Counted from the first letter of the stretch, positions 50,292 to 61,138 are shown. The stretch is 64,000 nucleotides of DNA from Erythrobasidium yunnanense (GCA_001600175.1 BCJC01000002.1:372001-436000), one strand, 5' to 3'. Notes: generated by a model not told the origin, from the letters alone. Translations and numbers: made by a program.

Positions 50292-51334
50292 TTATGCGAA
50301 GAAGTCGTCGCCTTCGTCTAGATTAACAGCACCGTCGTCCGAAGCTTCCGAGCTATCGCTGCTGCTCGATGCTTCTTCTGCCCGATCCTCGTCCTCCGGC
50401 AGTCCTGCATCACCATCTCCCTTAGCGCTGACCTGCTGCTTGTCGATAGTCTTCTTCTTCTCCTTCGGCTCGCCTACAAGCACGCCTTGGTCCAGTCTCA
50501 TACGCACAACAGCGCGCCAGAAAGTTCGTACCTCGTCTGGCTTCTTGTTTGATGGAAGCAGCTCAAGCACGTCCTTCTCATTTGAGATGTCCGAAACAGA
50601 TACGCTAGGCAGAGTGTCGGGATGCTCGATGTATGTCCCAGCTGGGAACAAAGCTACGTATTTCTTGTCGGCTGGGAAGGTCTAGCAAGGACAGTCAGCA
50701 CTCGCCACATGAAGTTTAATATTAGTATACTCACAGCTACATACCACGAGTCTATTCTAGCTCGCAGAACGTCCTCTTCACGTGCAGTACGCTGTTTCTC
50801 CAGACCTTTCCTAGCTTTCTTGTCGGCTTTTCCAGCTGCTTCCTTGTTGTCATTCAGAGCTTCAAGCTGTTCTGCAATGCTTGCAAGCTCCTTGCTGGCC
50901 GTCTTGAAGCGTCTCCTCGTTTTCTGGTATTCGACGTGTCTGAGCATCTTGTACACATTCTGGCGTTTCTCGTTCTTCTTGCTCTTGTCTTTACTGGCCT
51001 TACTTTTCTTACTTTCTTGCGCTGAGTCTACATTGTTTGCTGCCTTTGCTTTGCTTTTTTCACCATCATCCGGCTTTGATGTTGGCGGTCGTTTGGCTTC
51101 AGCTTCCTTGAGTTCAGCTTGCAGTGACTCTACACGTCGTTCAGTTTCAACTCGTAAAGCAGCGTCCAGGCCATCCTTCTGCAGCAAACGCTTTGCAGAA
51201 CGCAGAGATCCCTTTAGTTTCGAAATGCTGCCTGACGCTGGGGCAGTCAATGAGGCAGAGGGGCCATTGTTGCTGGAATAAGGCTTCTTGTTGGTACTCT
51301 TGCGCTCCTGATGCTGGGAAGGTGCTTTGGCCAT
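50292..51334 (-). CDS. EFG1: rRNA-processing protein EFG1
   Basis: Exons 50735-51334 and 50292-50681; 329 residues. Efg1 is a nucleolar factor for early 18S rRNA maturation in the 90S pre-ribosome. Seen: a lysine-rich N-terminus, a long coiled-coil-like basic domain with LKGSLRSAKRLLQKDGLDAA, KMLRHVEYQKTRRRFKTASKE and RARIDSWYVA, joined by the intron to the conserved FPADKKYVALFPAGTY. An acidic, Ser-rich tail ends in DEGDDFFA. The Met at 51334 (MAKAPSQHQ) is preferred over an upstream in-frame Met because the extra leader is hydrophobic and unrelated. Family match is good through the central KxxHVExQK-type region. Confidence 0.85.
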
Positions 51335-51503
51335 CGTATCCTGGCGAGCGAGAACAAGAAGCAAGATTCTCAACAGAGATGCGAGAACAAGACAAGATCT
51401 TGGAGACAAACACATATATTATTCCTGATTCATGACATGCCTCATGCACAATGCTAACCTATGAAACCTGAAGTAATGCTAAGCTGGATCGGCGACTAGC
51501 CAA

Positions 51504-52591
51504 TTATGCTAGTATTCCCTTGAGGACAGTATCAAGATCCTCTTCCTCCAGACCAAGAACCTTGTTGTCGCTCTTGTGCAAGCCGAAGTCTTGGCCATAA
51601 CCTCGACGGAAGAAACCAGTCTGGATCAGGTTGTATACGCCGAAAGGCTTGCCAATGGCGAGCAGGTCCTTTCCTTCCTTCTCTAGCTCGTCCGTGGACT
51701 TCTCGGTAGTCGACCATTTCTCGCCTGAGACTCGCTCAAGAGCGGCATGCAGGTCTTTGACGGTGACAGTGAATGAAGAAGGGAAGACATGTCGATTGGC
51801 CGTCTCTTCGGGATGCTGCAGAACGCCAACAACACTGGCTCCTACTGTCGAAGTAGTGGTCGTGCTGAAAGCCGCAGGAGCATCGGCATCGTACAAGATG
51901 ACGGAACGCTTCTTGAGGTCGACGCCTAAGAATCCGACTCGGAGGCCCCCTGATTGAGCGTGAAGATGGATCAGTACTTTCTCCCGCCCTATAATTCACG
52001 AAGCGCCGCCGCTGGCTTACAATCGAAGAATGGACCGTTCACAATCGAAGTCCACGAGAGGCTCTGGGATTCCTTCGATTTGAGAAGCTCGATTATGCCT
52101 CGCTTGGGCTTGAAGACAGGGACCAGTTCAACAAGCTTGTCGTTGGTGACGTCGCTTCCAAACTGCGGCGAGGCGGGCGAGCAGTAAGCATTCAGGGTCC
52201 TTCACAGGGTCAAGCGGTCGTCTCACATCTGACGGAATAAAGCGTTTGACACCAGCTTTCACAGCAGCCTCGATGATCTTGGTCTGCGTCTCGACAGACG
52301 TGGTCGCGATTGTGGAGACGACCGCGTCTTGACCTTTAAAAGCTGACAGAAGGGCTTCGGAATCATCGTAGTCTAGTTTCTTGACGGTCACTCCTTCTGG
52401 AAAGGTGGATGAGGACTCTTTGCGAGAAAGTACAGTGATATCGAATGCCTTGGAAGCGAGCAGGGCATCAAGCACAGGCTTGCCGATGTTCCCGGATGCC
52501 TACAAGTCAACATTCTATCAGCGAACAAGCCCGCTGCATGAACTCTTTAACCTACTCCGATGATAGCGACAGTCTTGTATTGTCCGGACAT
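51504..52591 (-). CDS. NmrA-like NAD(P)-binding oxidoreductase, copy A
   Basis: Exons 52556-52591, 52227-52499, 52021-52162 and 51504-51949; 298 residues. NmrA-like and isoflavone-reductase-like proteins have a Rossmann fold; some are reductases, others redox sensors. Seen: IIGASGNIGKPVLDALLA (split by the first intron), TVLSRKESSS, VKKLDYDDSEALLSAFKGQDAVVSTIA (first part of the family core), KRFIPSDVFGSD and NGPFFDWGL. The catalytic lysine of isoflavone reductases has no clear match. First of three tandem copies with the same 36-nt first exon and the same three intron positions. The region upstream carries a TATA box, a CACGTG palindrome and the shared promoter block listed separately. Confidence 0.88.
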
Positions 52592-52624
52592 TCTGTTTAA
52601 AATTAGGGAGGGATGGGAGTAGCA

Positions 52625-52654
52625 GTAGTGGTAGTGGTAGTGGTAGTGGAAGTG
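52625..52654. repeat. GTAGTG hexamer tandem repeat
   Basis: Four perfect GTAGTG units at 52625-52648 and one imperfect unit, about 35 bases upstream of the copy A start codon, so within its 5' leader. It reads as CACTAC repeats in the transcript. Confidence 0.8.
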
Positions 52655-52703
52655 GGTGAGTATGAGAAGAGAAGAAGAGAAGCATAGAAACGTTTCGCAT
52701 TGG

Positions 52704-52711
52704 TATTTATA
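52704..52711 (-). promoter_or_regulatory. TATA box of NmrA-like copy A
   Basis: TATAAATA on the minus strand, about 115 bases before the ATG at 52591, in good position for a core promoter and about 20 bases downstream of the block shared by the three paralogues. Confidence 0.6.
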
Positions 52712-52730
52712 CTAGAAATCCCATACTGAC

Positions 52731-52743
52731 AGCTCGGTCAGCA
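52731..52743. promoter_or_regulatory. shared upstream block, NmrA copy A
   Basis: AGCTCGGTCAGCA; its reverse complement contains TGAC-CGA-GC, which fits the TGACnnnGC core known from antioxidant response elements. The same block lies upstream of copies B and C. Confidence 0.5.
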
Positions 52744-52750
52744 TTTGTGA

Positions 52751-52762
52751 TCCCACGTGGGA
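52751..52762. promoter_or_regulatory. 12-bp perfect palindrome with CACGTG core
   Basis: TCCCACGTGGGA, about 160 bases before the copy A start and next to the shared block. CACGTG is the E-box recognised by bHLH factors, and it fits a symmetric dimer site. Confidence 0.55.
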
Positions 52763-53218
52763 ACGGTTTGTAATTTATGTCTCGGTTTTCCCGGCCGGAT
52801 GATTGGATGGCGGTATTGACAGCGGAGATAGATCTGGACGCGTAAGACGCGAGCATGTTCCCATCTTCGAGAGCGAGAGGTGCTATCGGTCGGACCTGAC
52901 CGGTCCGCCAACGCAAGCAGACGCGGAGCTGCAAGCTGAGTAACGCGCCTGGATGTACATCAAGACCTAGGTCGGGGATCCTGTTAATACGGAGATACTC
53001 TCCTCGTGATTCAGACAAATCGGAGTCCGCCCTAGCCCAGCATGTTCGGAGTCGAAAGCTCAGCGATACGCTGTGATATAGCAAGCGAGGGAAGCAAGAT
53101 ATGAGTAGCAGCGCTAGAGCAGGCCAAATCTCAGACGAATGCATGAATGGTAGCTTCTTGAGCATGGCATGCACAACGCTTAGAAGAATGATGCCAAGCT
53201 GGATCGACAGATAGATAG

Positions 53219-54297
53219 TCATGCCAACACCTCTCTGAGAACAGCATCGAGATCCTCCTCTTCCAGACCAAGTATTTCATTATCCTTACTGCGCAGTCCG
53301 TAGTCCTGGCCAAAACCTCGACGGAAAATACCGACCTGAATAAGCTTATACATGCCGGAGCCATCTCCTTTCGCTAGCTGATCTCTGCCTTCTCTTTCGA
53401 GGTCCTTAGTGGAGGCATTGATGGTTGACCACTTCTCTCCCGAGACTCTTTCGAGGGCAGCGTGCAGCTCCTGCTGAGTGAGACTAAAGGAGGAAGGGAA
53501 GACATGCCTGTTGGCAGTTTCTTCCAGATGCTGTAGAATACTGACAACGCTTGCTCCGACTTTAGCAAGGTTCGTTGTCGAATAGGCGGCAGGAGCATCC
53601 GCATCCCAAAGCGTTACAGACTTCTTCTTCAGGTCGACACCGATGAAGCCTACTCTCAGGCCCCCTATCACGAAAAAAGCCGACGTCAGCTGTCAATCTA
53701 CGGGTCAGATACAGCAGAGCTCACAATCGAAGAAAGGCCCGTTTACAACGGAAGTCCAGGAGAAGTCTTTCGATTCTTTCGATTTGAGGAGGTCGACAAC
53801 ATGCCTCTTTCCTTTGAAAGCCGGTACAGTTTCTACGAGTTTGTCATTCGTGACATCGCTTCCAAACTGCGGGAAAATCAATGTTACGCCTCTTTCACTT
53901 AGTCGTCGCGCTTACTCACGTCTGATGGGATGAAACGTTTGACTCCAGCTTGGACAGCAGCTTCGACAATCTTGGTTTCTACATCAATGCCGCCTGGAGT
54001 CGCGGTGACAGTAGCGACTACAGCGTCTTGGCCTTTAAACGCGGACAGGAGGGCTTCGGAATCATCATAGTCTAGTTTCTTGACTGTAACACCCTCAGGG
54101 AACGTAGATGATGATTCTTTGCGAGAAATGACGGTAATATTGAAGGCTTTAGATGCTAGCAGAGCGTCAAGGACGGGCTTGCCGATGTTGCCAGAGGCCT
54201 ATGAAAAGGTTCAGCAGCATCAGCGAACGCGTTTCAACACTAGGTGTATGCTTATGCGTACTCCGACAATCGCAACGGTCTTGATTTGGCCGGACAT
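53219..54297 (-). CDS. NmrA-like NAD(P)-binding oxidoreductase, copy B
   Basis: Exons 54262-54297, 53920-54198, 53725-53866 and 53219-53664; 300 residues. The middle tandem copy and the closest relative of copy A: exons match in length except for six extra bases in exon 2, and long blocks agree (GASGNIGKP, EGVTVKKLDYDDSEALLSAF, ALERVSGEKWST, LGLEEEDLD near the end). Seen motif differences are few: Asn for Asp in FNITV, and TATPGGIDVETK where copy A has TTSVETQ. The fold and cofactor loop are intact. Likely a recent duplicate of copy A. The substrate is unknown. Confidence 0.88.
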
Positions 54298-54751
54298 GAT
54301 GTTTGATGGAAATGACGGCTGTAGACTCGTGTGTACAATAACAGTGTGGGAGAGGAAGAGCCAGAGTCGCTTCTTTGCAGTGTTTGTACAGCAGCAGCCT
54401 CAGCCATTATAGCTCTGTCAGCACGTATGGTGCCATGTGTAAGCAATTTGTCAGGTCCCGGGGGAGCGGTCGGACGTTGCTGGACGCGGATGTTGACAGT
54501 AGGACGTCCGGATGATGCTCTTCGTCTGTGTGTGTCAGCGAACTCGAAGGCATATGCTCGCAAGATGCGTGCGGACGAAAGGAGCGGTCATAAGGTCGAA
54601 GATAGCAAAGAGTCGGGCTATGTTCACCATCAACTACGTAACTACGACTAAACGATGAACAACTTCAGAGGACAAGCAACTTCCAACGGTAAGTCGAGCA
54701 CAGTCGATATCCTTTTCCACCTCCACAGCTAGCTTGTCGCGAATCTGATGA
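54298..54751. other. intergen between NmrA copies B and C
   Basis: About 450 bases: copy B promoter with its shared block at 54411, and the copy C 3' UTR. No gene was recognised. Confidence 0.5.
54411..54423. promoter_or_regulatory. shared upstream block, NmrA copy B
   Basis: AGCTCTGTCAGCA, 114 bases before the copy B ATG; the reverse complement contains TGAC-AGA-GC. It is followed by CCATGTG where copy A has CCACGTG, and then by TTTGT in both. Confidence 0.5.
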
Positions 54752-55830
54752 TTACGCCAGAACTTGTCTAATGACAGCGTCCAGATCCTCCTCCTCCAGA
54801 CCAAGCAGCTTGTTGTCGTTCTGATGCAGGCCGAAGTCTGCACCAAAGCCTTGACGGAAGAGCGTCACCCGTATCAGGTAATTCATGCCTATCGGCTGGC
54901 CCTGCGACAATGCTTCTTTTCCTTCCTTTTCCAGGTCTTGAGTAGATTTGTTGGTCGTTCTCCAGGTTCCTCCCGAGACTCTCTCCAAAGCCGCATGCAG
55001 CTGTGGGAGAGTGAGCGTAAAGGAGGAAGTGTAGACCCGTCTGTTTGCTGTCTCCCCTGGATGCTCCAGGACGCCCACTACAGCACGGGCGATCTGAGCT
55101 AGCGTGTTTGCCGTGAATGCAGCCGGTGCATCTGCATCATACAGGAACATTGTCCTTTTGTTCAGGTCAATACCCATGCGGCCAGAGCGAAGACCCACTA
55201 CACCACATTCGAGCAATCTGAATTAGTCCGATAGCTTGAAGAAGCCTATCCCTTCCATTTGCTCACAATCAAAGAATGGTCCTACGCCAAAGGTGGTCCA
55301 AGAAAGGCCTTTCGACTCGCATGACTGCAGAATCTTCACGACTTCTCTTTTGCCTCGAAAGGCTGGCACGACTGCCGGAAGCTTGTCACCAAGATCGCCT
55401 CCGAACTGGATCAGGTAGCGAAAGTAAGAATGATGCACTTCCGACTTAAATACCGAGGACTCACGTCTGAGGGAATAAAGCGTTTGACGCCAGCTCTAGA
55501 GGCGGCTTCGATAATCTTGGCCTGTAAACCGACGGACTGTACGGCAATTGTCGAAACGACGGCATCTTGGCCTTTGAAAGCTTCTAGGAGTTCCTCGGCA
55601 TTATCATAATCAACTTTCTTGACGGTGACACCGTTCGGAAGAGCAGATGTCGAATCTTTGCGCGAAAGAACGGTGACCTTGAATGGCTTGGCGGCCAGAA
55701 GGGCATCCAAGATCGGCCTTCCCAATTGTCCAGATCCCTGCGAAAGGCTGACATTAGCTAGCTAAATAGATTGTCTATGTGTACTGGTATTCACCCCAAT
55801 GAGAACTACATTCTTGATTGGTGCGAACAT
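54752..55830 (-). CDS. NmrA-like NAD(P)-binding oxidoreductase, copy C
   Basis: Exons 55795-55830, 55465-55737, 55267-55405 and 54752-55197; 297 residues. The third and most divergent copy. Seen: IGGSGQLGRPILDALLA (glycine loop kept, but Ala-Ser-Gly-Asn changed to Gly-Ser-Gly-Gln), VTVKKVDYDNAEELLEAFKG, KRFIPSDVFGGD, GPFFDLGL and the shared end LGLEEEDLDAV. The four exons and intron phases equal those of A and B, so the array arose by tandem duplication of an already split gene. Start MFAPIKN differs from MSGQ of the others. It probably acts on a different substrate or partner. Confidence 0.87.
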
Positions 55831-56249
55831 TATTCGGAGGCTTGGTAGTGTATAAGCTGGGAAGAATCAGAAGATGCGATATGAAGTGAGTGTGGAAGGA
55901 AGAGAGCTAAACAGATGGGATGTTGATAATGTCAGTGCAGTACAAGCTTTGTCAGTACGCGTGCTGGCTTAGAAGGCGTTGGCTGCGCAGCTCCCGGCGT
56001 GTCATAACTAGACATATTTAGTACTGACGAATGACAACTTTTGCTACTCTGACAGGACCTGTCAGCAAGGCCGAGCTTGCCGTGTGCCCGGCCGACGCAC
56101 CTAGTCTCTGCCTACCATACGTTCTCAATGTCGTTGCATGACGCTTGACTGCTTCTTCTGCTGCTCATCATTATATATGATGTAGAATTCGCTGATGGGT
56201 GTGCCAAAGCACGGGAGATAGTGCTGTCTCGCTGCTTTGCCTGTGTCGA
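55831..56249. other. divergent intergen copy C / PrmC
   Basis: About 420 bases between divergent starts. It holds the shared block of copy C at 55945. The PrmC-side half has no recognised element. Confidence 0.5.
55945..55957. promoter_or_regulatory. shared upstream block, NmrA copy C
   Basis: AGCTTTGTCAGTA, 115 bases before the copy C ATG; the reverse complement contains TGAC-AAA-GC. It is followed closely by CGCGTG. The position matches that in copy B almost exactly. Confidence 0.45.
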
Positions 56250-57240
56250 ATGCTTGCGACTGTTCGCAGAGGCATCTCGCAAGAATACATCGGCCGTACT
56301 CTCTTACGCTCCTTGACTGCTCATCATCAACGTTCCCTGTCTGCCGAAGATGCTATCGACCAGTCGCGAGCTGTCCTTGGCTGGATCCAGCAGGTTCATC
56401 GATCCAGAAGGAAAGCTCTGCAGACGGTGAGGAGCTACGTCAAAGATGAGGTACCACTGGCATATTTGTTGGGTGAGCATTCTCTCGTCTTGTATAGGGC
56501 AAAGGCTGAAGCAGTCGCTAGGAACTCAACCCTTCTGCAATATGGATCTGAAAGTCAGGCCTCCCATCTTGATCCCGCGCCCAGAAACAGAAGAATGGAC
56601 TATAGCACTGGCAGATGTTCTTAAGCAACGCATCATCAAGCGAGATTCACCTTTCAAAATACTGGATCTTTGCGCTGGTTCCGGCTGTATCGGGCTCGCG
56701 CTGGCAGATCAGCTGAAGAATGCCACGAGCGTACAAGTTCTCGGTGTTGATATCAATTCGGAGGCTATCGCGCTCGCGCAGGAGAATGCCCAAGCTCATC
56801 AGCTTGAAGAAGTATGCAAGTACAAGCAAGGCGATCTCTTCGACGATACATGGCTGCGCAGCTTCCTAGAGAGAGAAGAGTATTTCGATATAGTAGTCGG
56901 CAACCCGCCATACATATCACGAGCAGAGTACGAGGTGCTAGACAAGTCCGTCAAAGACTACGAAGATCGGAAGGCATTGTTGGGCGAGGCACCAGCTCAC
57001 GCGCAGCAATACAACAAGAAGGATGGCCTGGCTTTCTACCGGCGTATACGCGAGCTCTTAGATAGGCTTTCGAGAGCTGGACCTTCGAGAGACCGAGATG
57101 TCCCTCTATTGGTGCTCGAGGTGGGAAAGGATCAAGCTGCGGATGTGGTTGCTATGTTCAGAGACGATGGCCTCCATTGTCGCATAATGCGGGACTTTAG
57201 CGGCATTGAGCGGAGTGTCTGGGTATATCAGAGTCAATAG
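56250..57240 (+). CDS. MTQ1: PrmC/HemK-type peptide-release-factor glutamine methyltransferase
   Basis: Exons 56250-56472 and 56522-57240; 313 residues. The mitochondrial enzyme methylates the GGQ glutamine of release factor Mrf1. Seen: an Arg-rich leader that may be a mitochondrial presequence (MLATVRRGISQEYIGRTLLR), an N-terminal helical domain, then PILIPRPETEEW, the SAM motif ILDLCAGSGCIGLALA, GVDINSEAIALAQENA, and the signature VVGNPPYISRAEY with the Gln-binding NPPY. The intron follows YLLG, before TQPFCN. All catalytic motifs are intact. PrmC-like enzymes for cytosolic eRF1 (Mtq2) are shorter and lack this N-domain, so the mitochondrial type is favoured. Confidence 0.9.
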
Positions 57241-57754
57241 ATCAACCTGATAAAACGAGCAGATTCTGGACAATATCGGCACCAACCTCATTCTTTGCAC
57301 ATAATGCGATTTCTGATCAGAATACGCGGACTGAGCCATATGCTGCGCATCGCCGAGGTATGCTACGGCAAGCTCCTCGTGTGGTGCCTGGCGGTCTTGG
57401 CAGACTGATGTAAGCTGTATAAGCGTCTCGCAAGGCATCCACTCAGCAACACGCAACGTTTAGGCTAGCTACACGGCCGTGCTCGCTTCAGAACGCCTAG
57501 CAGCCGCCAGCATCAGGTGGGTATCAGAACAAGCGTATGCATGAATTGGTCAAGTCTCGTTGCGCAAGCCGGTTGAGATAGTCGTAGATCGTGAGTGAGC
57601 GCATCGCACCACTTCTTGGCCGATTAGCCGTCATATACGCCTCCATGAGAAAGCACAGAAAGCTCGTTTTGACCCGGAGAGCCAGTCTATGGCGGATGTC
57701 TTGCTACAACACCACATGCAGCACGAGGAAGATCATAAGTGGGCGGGACTACAA
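57241..57754. other. convergent intergen PrmC / CWC24
   Basis: About 515 bases between convergent 3' ends. A minus-strand open frame (57106-57456) overlaps the PrmC gene antisense and shows no family likeness. Nothing else was seen. Confidence 0.45.
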
Positions 57755-58967
57755 TCATCCCTCTTGTAATCCTTCGATCTCCAGCCCGTCCCCTTCCTCT
57801 TCATCCAGATATCCACCTTCGCCAGCTTCTGCCTTTTCTCTCTGCTTGATGCGCTCTTTCTGCGCTTTCTCTTTGCGTTCCAATATCCGAGTGGCTTTGT
57901 TGAATATCCCGCCTGTACTTGCCCCGCACGCAAAGCACTTTGGCGTCTTTCTGAAGCGTCTGTGACGGGAAAGGAGTGTTCAGTATGCATAATGCAAGAG
58001 GAAAAGTCGACAACTTACTTGATAGCACAGCTCGAACCAAAGTAATGGTTACACCGCGTGACAACTGCATCGTGCGGAGGCGCAGCGAAAGGTTCTCGAC
58101 AAATCAGACAAGCGAAAGGAAGCTCTTCTTCGACTACTTCTTGCATTGTAGAGGCATCGGCTTTCGGTTGATTCGATAGATATGCATTGTCGAGCTCCCA
58201 GCCGCGAAGGTAGTCACCACGCTGTGTATAGTATGTAGATCAGTTGCTGATTCGTAGGGGTATTGCATGCACATTCTGCTTACATCGTGCAAGAATTTGC
58301 AGCTGTCTCCGAAGCCACACCATCCTAGCAAAGAGCCTTAGTCAGCATAAAAAAGGGTAGGATTGGGAAGTTTGGCCTTACCAGTCTCCTTGTAATCTTT
58401 GCACACATCTGGTTGATAATCGACTAGCGTAATAGTCTTTATATTCGCATTGGGACCTTTGATCGGGCCGAAAGTCTCTCCAGGCGCAGGTTTCGCTATT
58501 CCTGTAGTATAGCTGGCTTTTCCGTGATAGAGGCCATCATCTGTTGGAGCTTCTCCAGACTTCGCTAGTGCTGCGTCTCCGGAAAGGACCATGTTTGTAG
58601 GCGAAGCAGACCTCTGACGGCGTGCTGCTGTGCCTCTGTCATTGTACCGGACAGAAACAGAGGCGCCATCATCGAAGTCATCTTGATCATCATCTCCAAG
58701 CTCTCCATCCTGCTTGCGCCTCTTGAAAGCTGATGTCCCTTGCCTCAGAGGGTTGTATACGTCCTTCTTGGCCAGCCGAACGACCGAGGGACCTTCACCG
58801 CGCTCGTCATCACGATTAGCTGAGCGTTTGATGCTATCAGATTTGGTATCTTCGCCAGACGGGCTCAGCGCTCGTTTCTTGGTCGCTGTACTCGCTCCAG
58901 CTTTGGACTTTTTCTTGAAGAATGGGACAGCAGGACCAGCGGCAGGAGCAGGTTCAGACGAGGACAT
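57755..58967 (-). CDS. CWC24: pre-mRNA splicing factor CWC24 (RNF113-type)
   Basis: Exons 58382-58967, 58284-58324, 58019-58221 and 57755-57959; 344 residues. Cwc24 binds the 5' splice site region in the activated spliceosome; the human form is RNF113A. Seen: a disordered N-terminus with FFKKKSK and PLRQGTSAFKRRKQ, then [28 protein letters not shown], which spells a CCCH zinc finger (given here as Cx8Cx5Cx3H), the linker GDYLRGWELD, and a C-terminal RING finger from CLICREPF to KCFACG. A Glu/Lys-rich coil follows. The start (MSSSEPAP) is the most family-like of two in-frame Mets. Given the unusual donors in this genome, this factor is of interest. Confidence 0.93.
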
Positions 58968-59486
58968 AATGGAATCTTCTTTCGATTTGGAAAGCCAAAG
59001 CCTTGGGTCGCTTGAAGCACAAGATCTGGTCAAGCTTTGGCAATTTCGCCTTTCTCCCTTCGCCCAATCCCTTCAGCGAAAAGTCTCGAGTCAGCTCGAA
59101 ACGACGACGAAATCAGGTGCGCAGAGCATAGGCAAATCCTTGCAAACATACGAACAATATCTGACGGTCCTGCTGCTGTTTCGTCACCCTTTTTTACGCT
59201 GTCATCTCGTGCAGATCCGCCCAAAGCTGGACCAGGTCAGTTTTGGCTCGAGAAGCAGTAGCCTAGCCGTAGCTGATGTGTTTCTGTGCTCATCAGAAGC
59301 TATAACTACCCAATCGTACCCATTTCATCGGCTCGATTTGTGTATGCCATGTAAGGGCCTTTTTCTCGCGAGATGAAACCCCCAAAATCGCAGCCGGCCC
59401 TGATGTAGATTGCAGCTTCCCAGGACTATCTGAGCTGTCATTTGTGGAGATCTCTCATCGCGGCCTAGACATCTCTCTCGCAAAGC
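58968..59486. other. divergent intergen CWC24 / CPA1
   Basis: About 520 bases shared as promoter. It includes a short upstream open frame before CPA1, listed separately. No TATA box was seen. Confidence 0.45.
59373..59408 (+). promoter_or_regulatory. short upstream open reading frame before CPA1
   Basis: An 11-codon ATG-to-stop frame (MKPPKSQPALM) that ends 78 bases before the CPA1 ATG. In ascomycetes the CPA1 leader encodes the arginine attenuator peptide, but this peptide lacks the conserved Asp and Trp residues of it. A role is unproven. Confidence 0.35.
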
Positions 59487-61138
59487 ATGTCCTTCAACAC
59501 TCTCTTCCGTCCAATCGCACGCTCGGGCGTATTGGCCAAAAATGCTGCTAGCGGCTCACCTCGAAGCTATGCAACCATATCGTCTCTCTTCAACGCTCTC
59601 AAGCCTGATGCTCTTTCAGGAGTAACGTCACCGAACTCTACTGGCGATCTGCCAGAGGGTGCTCCCGCTACTTTGCACTTGAAGACAGGTCACTCCTTCA
59701 CAGGAACAGCCTTTGGTGGATCAGAAAGCAAGTTTGGAGAGACGGTCTTCAGCACTTCCATCACCTCATACACCGAGTCAATGACCGACCCTTCATACTC
59801 CTCCCAAATCCTGGTCTTCACGACGCCCATGATTGGAAATTACGGTGTGCCCTCAAACAAGCCTTCAGTCCTTCCCAACAGCTTGCCTGTCAGGAATGGG
59901 CCCAACATGGTCCTCGAGAGTGACAAGATCGAATGCAGAGGTGTGATCGTCTCTGACCTGGCCGAGAAGTACTCGCACTACCTCGCCAAGGAGTCGCTCC
60001 ATGAGTGGTGCAAGCGTCACAACGTACCGGGCATCACCGGCGTCGATACTCGTGCTATCACCAATCTCCTTCGCATCAACGGAACCACTCTAGGGAAGGT
60101 CTCAGTGGGCGAGGGCCACGATATCGCGCCCGCTCAGGAGGAGTACTGGGATCCAGCAAAGGAGAACTTGATTGCGCAAGCGTCCACAAAGACCATATAC
60201 ACTCTCAACGACAATCCGTCCAACCCGAACCAAGTCAAGATTGCCCTGCTAGACTTCGGAGCAAAGGCCAACATTGCTCGCTCCCTGATCAAGCGTGGAG
60301 CCTGCGTCACTGTTCTTCCTTGGGATACTCCGCTCACCTCCTCCCTCATGTCTACCTTCGACGGTCTCTTCCTCTCCAATGGCCCTGGAGACCCGCTGCA
60401 CGGCATGCCCGCAGCCAAGCACCTCGCAGAGCTCATGGATGCAGATTGGTGGTGCAACAGACCCATCTTTGGCATCTGTATGGGCAATCAGATCCTAGGA
60501 TTGGCAGCAGGCATGGAAACTTATCGAATGCCTTATGGGAACAGAGGGCACAACCAGCCTGTCCTTGCGCTCGCATCGTCTGGAGTCATTCAACAAGGTC
60601 GCATCTATGTCACCTCTCAGAATCGTACGTCGTCTCTTTCCCCTCACATATTCTGGCTGACGAAAAGCTCTTCCCCCTCGCCTGCAATCCCTTCCATCCT
60701 ACTCAGACCAGTATGCTGTCAAGCTAGACGATTTTCCCAAGGACTGGGAACCATTCTTTATCAATGCCAACGTACGTATCTCCACACTGGCGCAATTCGC
60801 CTCAGCGGGAACTTCGAGACAACCGAGATCTGACCTGCTTCATTTCAACAGGACTCGTCAGTTGAGGGGATCAAGACGACGCTCGCTAGCGGCAAGAAGG
60901 TTTGGGGTGAGTATTCATCGGTACCTGACACACGGGTTTTGGCTAATTTGTTCGGTCACCAGGCGTACAATTCCACCCAGAATCAGCCGGAGGTCCTCTC
61001 GACACGCTTGCGATGTTCGACTCGTTCCTTGACGAGTGCAAGGTCTCCAAGAATGTCCTGAATGGACGATCAGGAGGAAGTGGAGGGAACATCGACAGTG
61101 TTCTCTCTGGCAGGCCTACCATGACTCAAACTCCGTAG
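59487..61138 (+). CDS. CPA1: arginine-specific carbamoyl-phosphate synthase small subunit
   Basis: Exons 59487-60624, 60707-60771, 60852-60906 and 60963-61138; 477 residues. It takes ammonia from glutamine and feeds it to the large subunit for arginine synthesis. Seen: a Ser/Arg-rich N-terminus resembling a mitochondrial presequence, the CPSase small-chain domain with FGETVFSTSITSYTESMTDPSY and IGNYGVPS, GVIVSDLAEKYSHYLAKESL and GITGVDTRAITNLLR, then the GATase class-I domain with IALLDFGAKANIARSLIKRG, LFLSNGPGDP, the nucleophile Cys in FGICMGNQILG, GHNQPV, and HPES closing the triad. All catalytic residues are intact. It is divergent from CWC24. See the short upstream frame for possible translational control. 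Confidence 0.95.

Larger units (their letters stand above)
52592..53218. other. intergen between NmrA copies A and B
   Basis: About 630 bases: promoter of copy A plus the 3' UTR of copy B. It contains the hexamer repeat, TATA box, shared block and palindrome listed separately. The remaining part has no recognised gene. Confidence 0.5.

Noticed and set aside
57106-57456. 116-codon minus-strand open frame
   Set aside because: It overlaps PrmC antisense, with no conserved motif.
58714-59376. 220-codon plus-strand open frame
   Set aside because: Its first part is antisense to CWC24 and the rest is promoter; no protein family resemblance.
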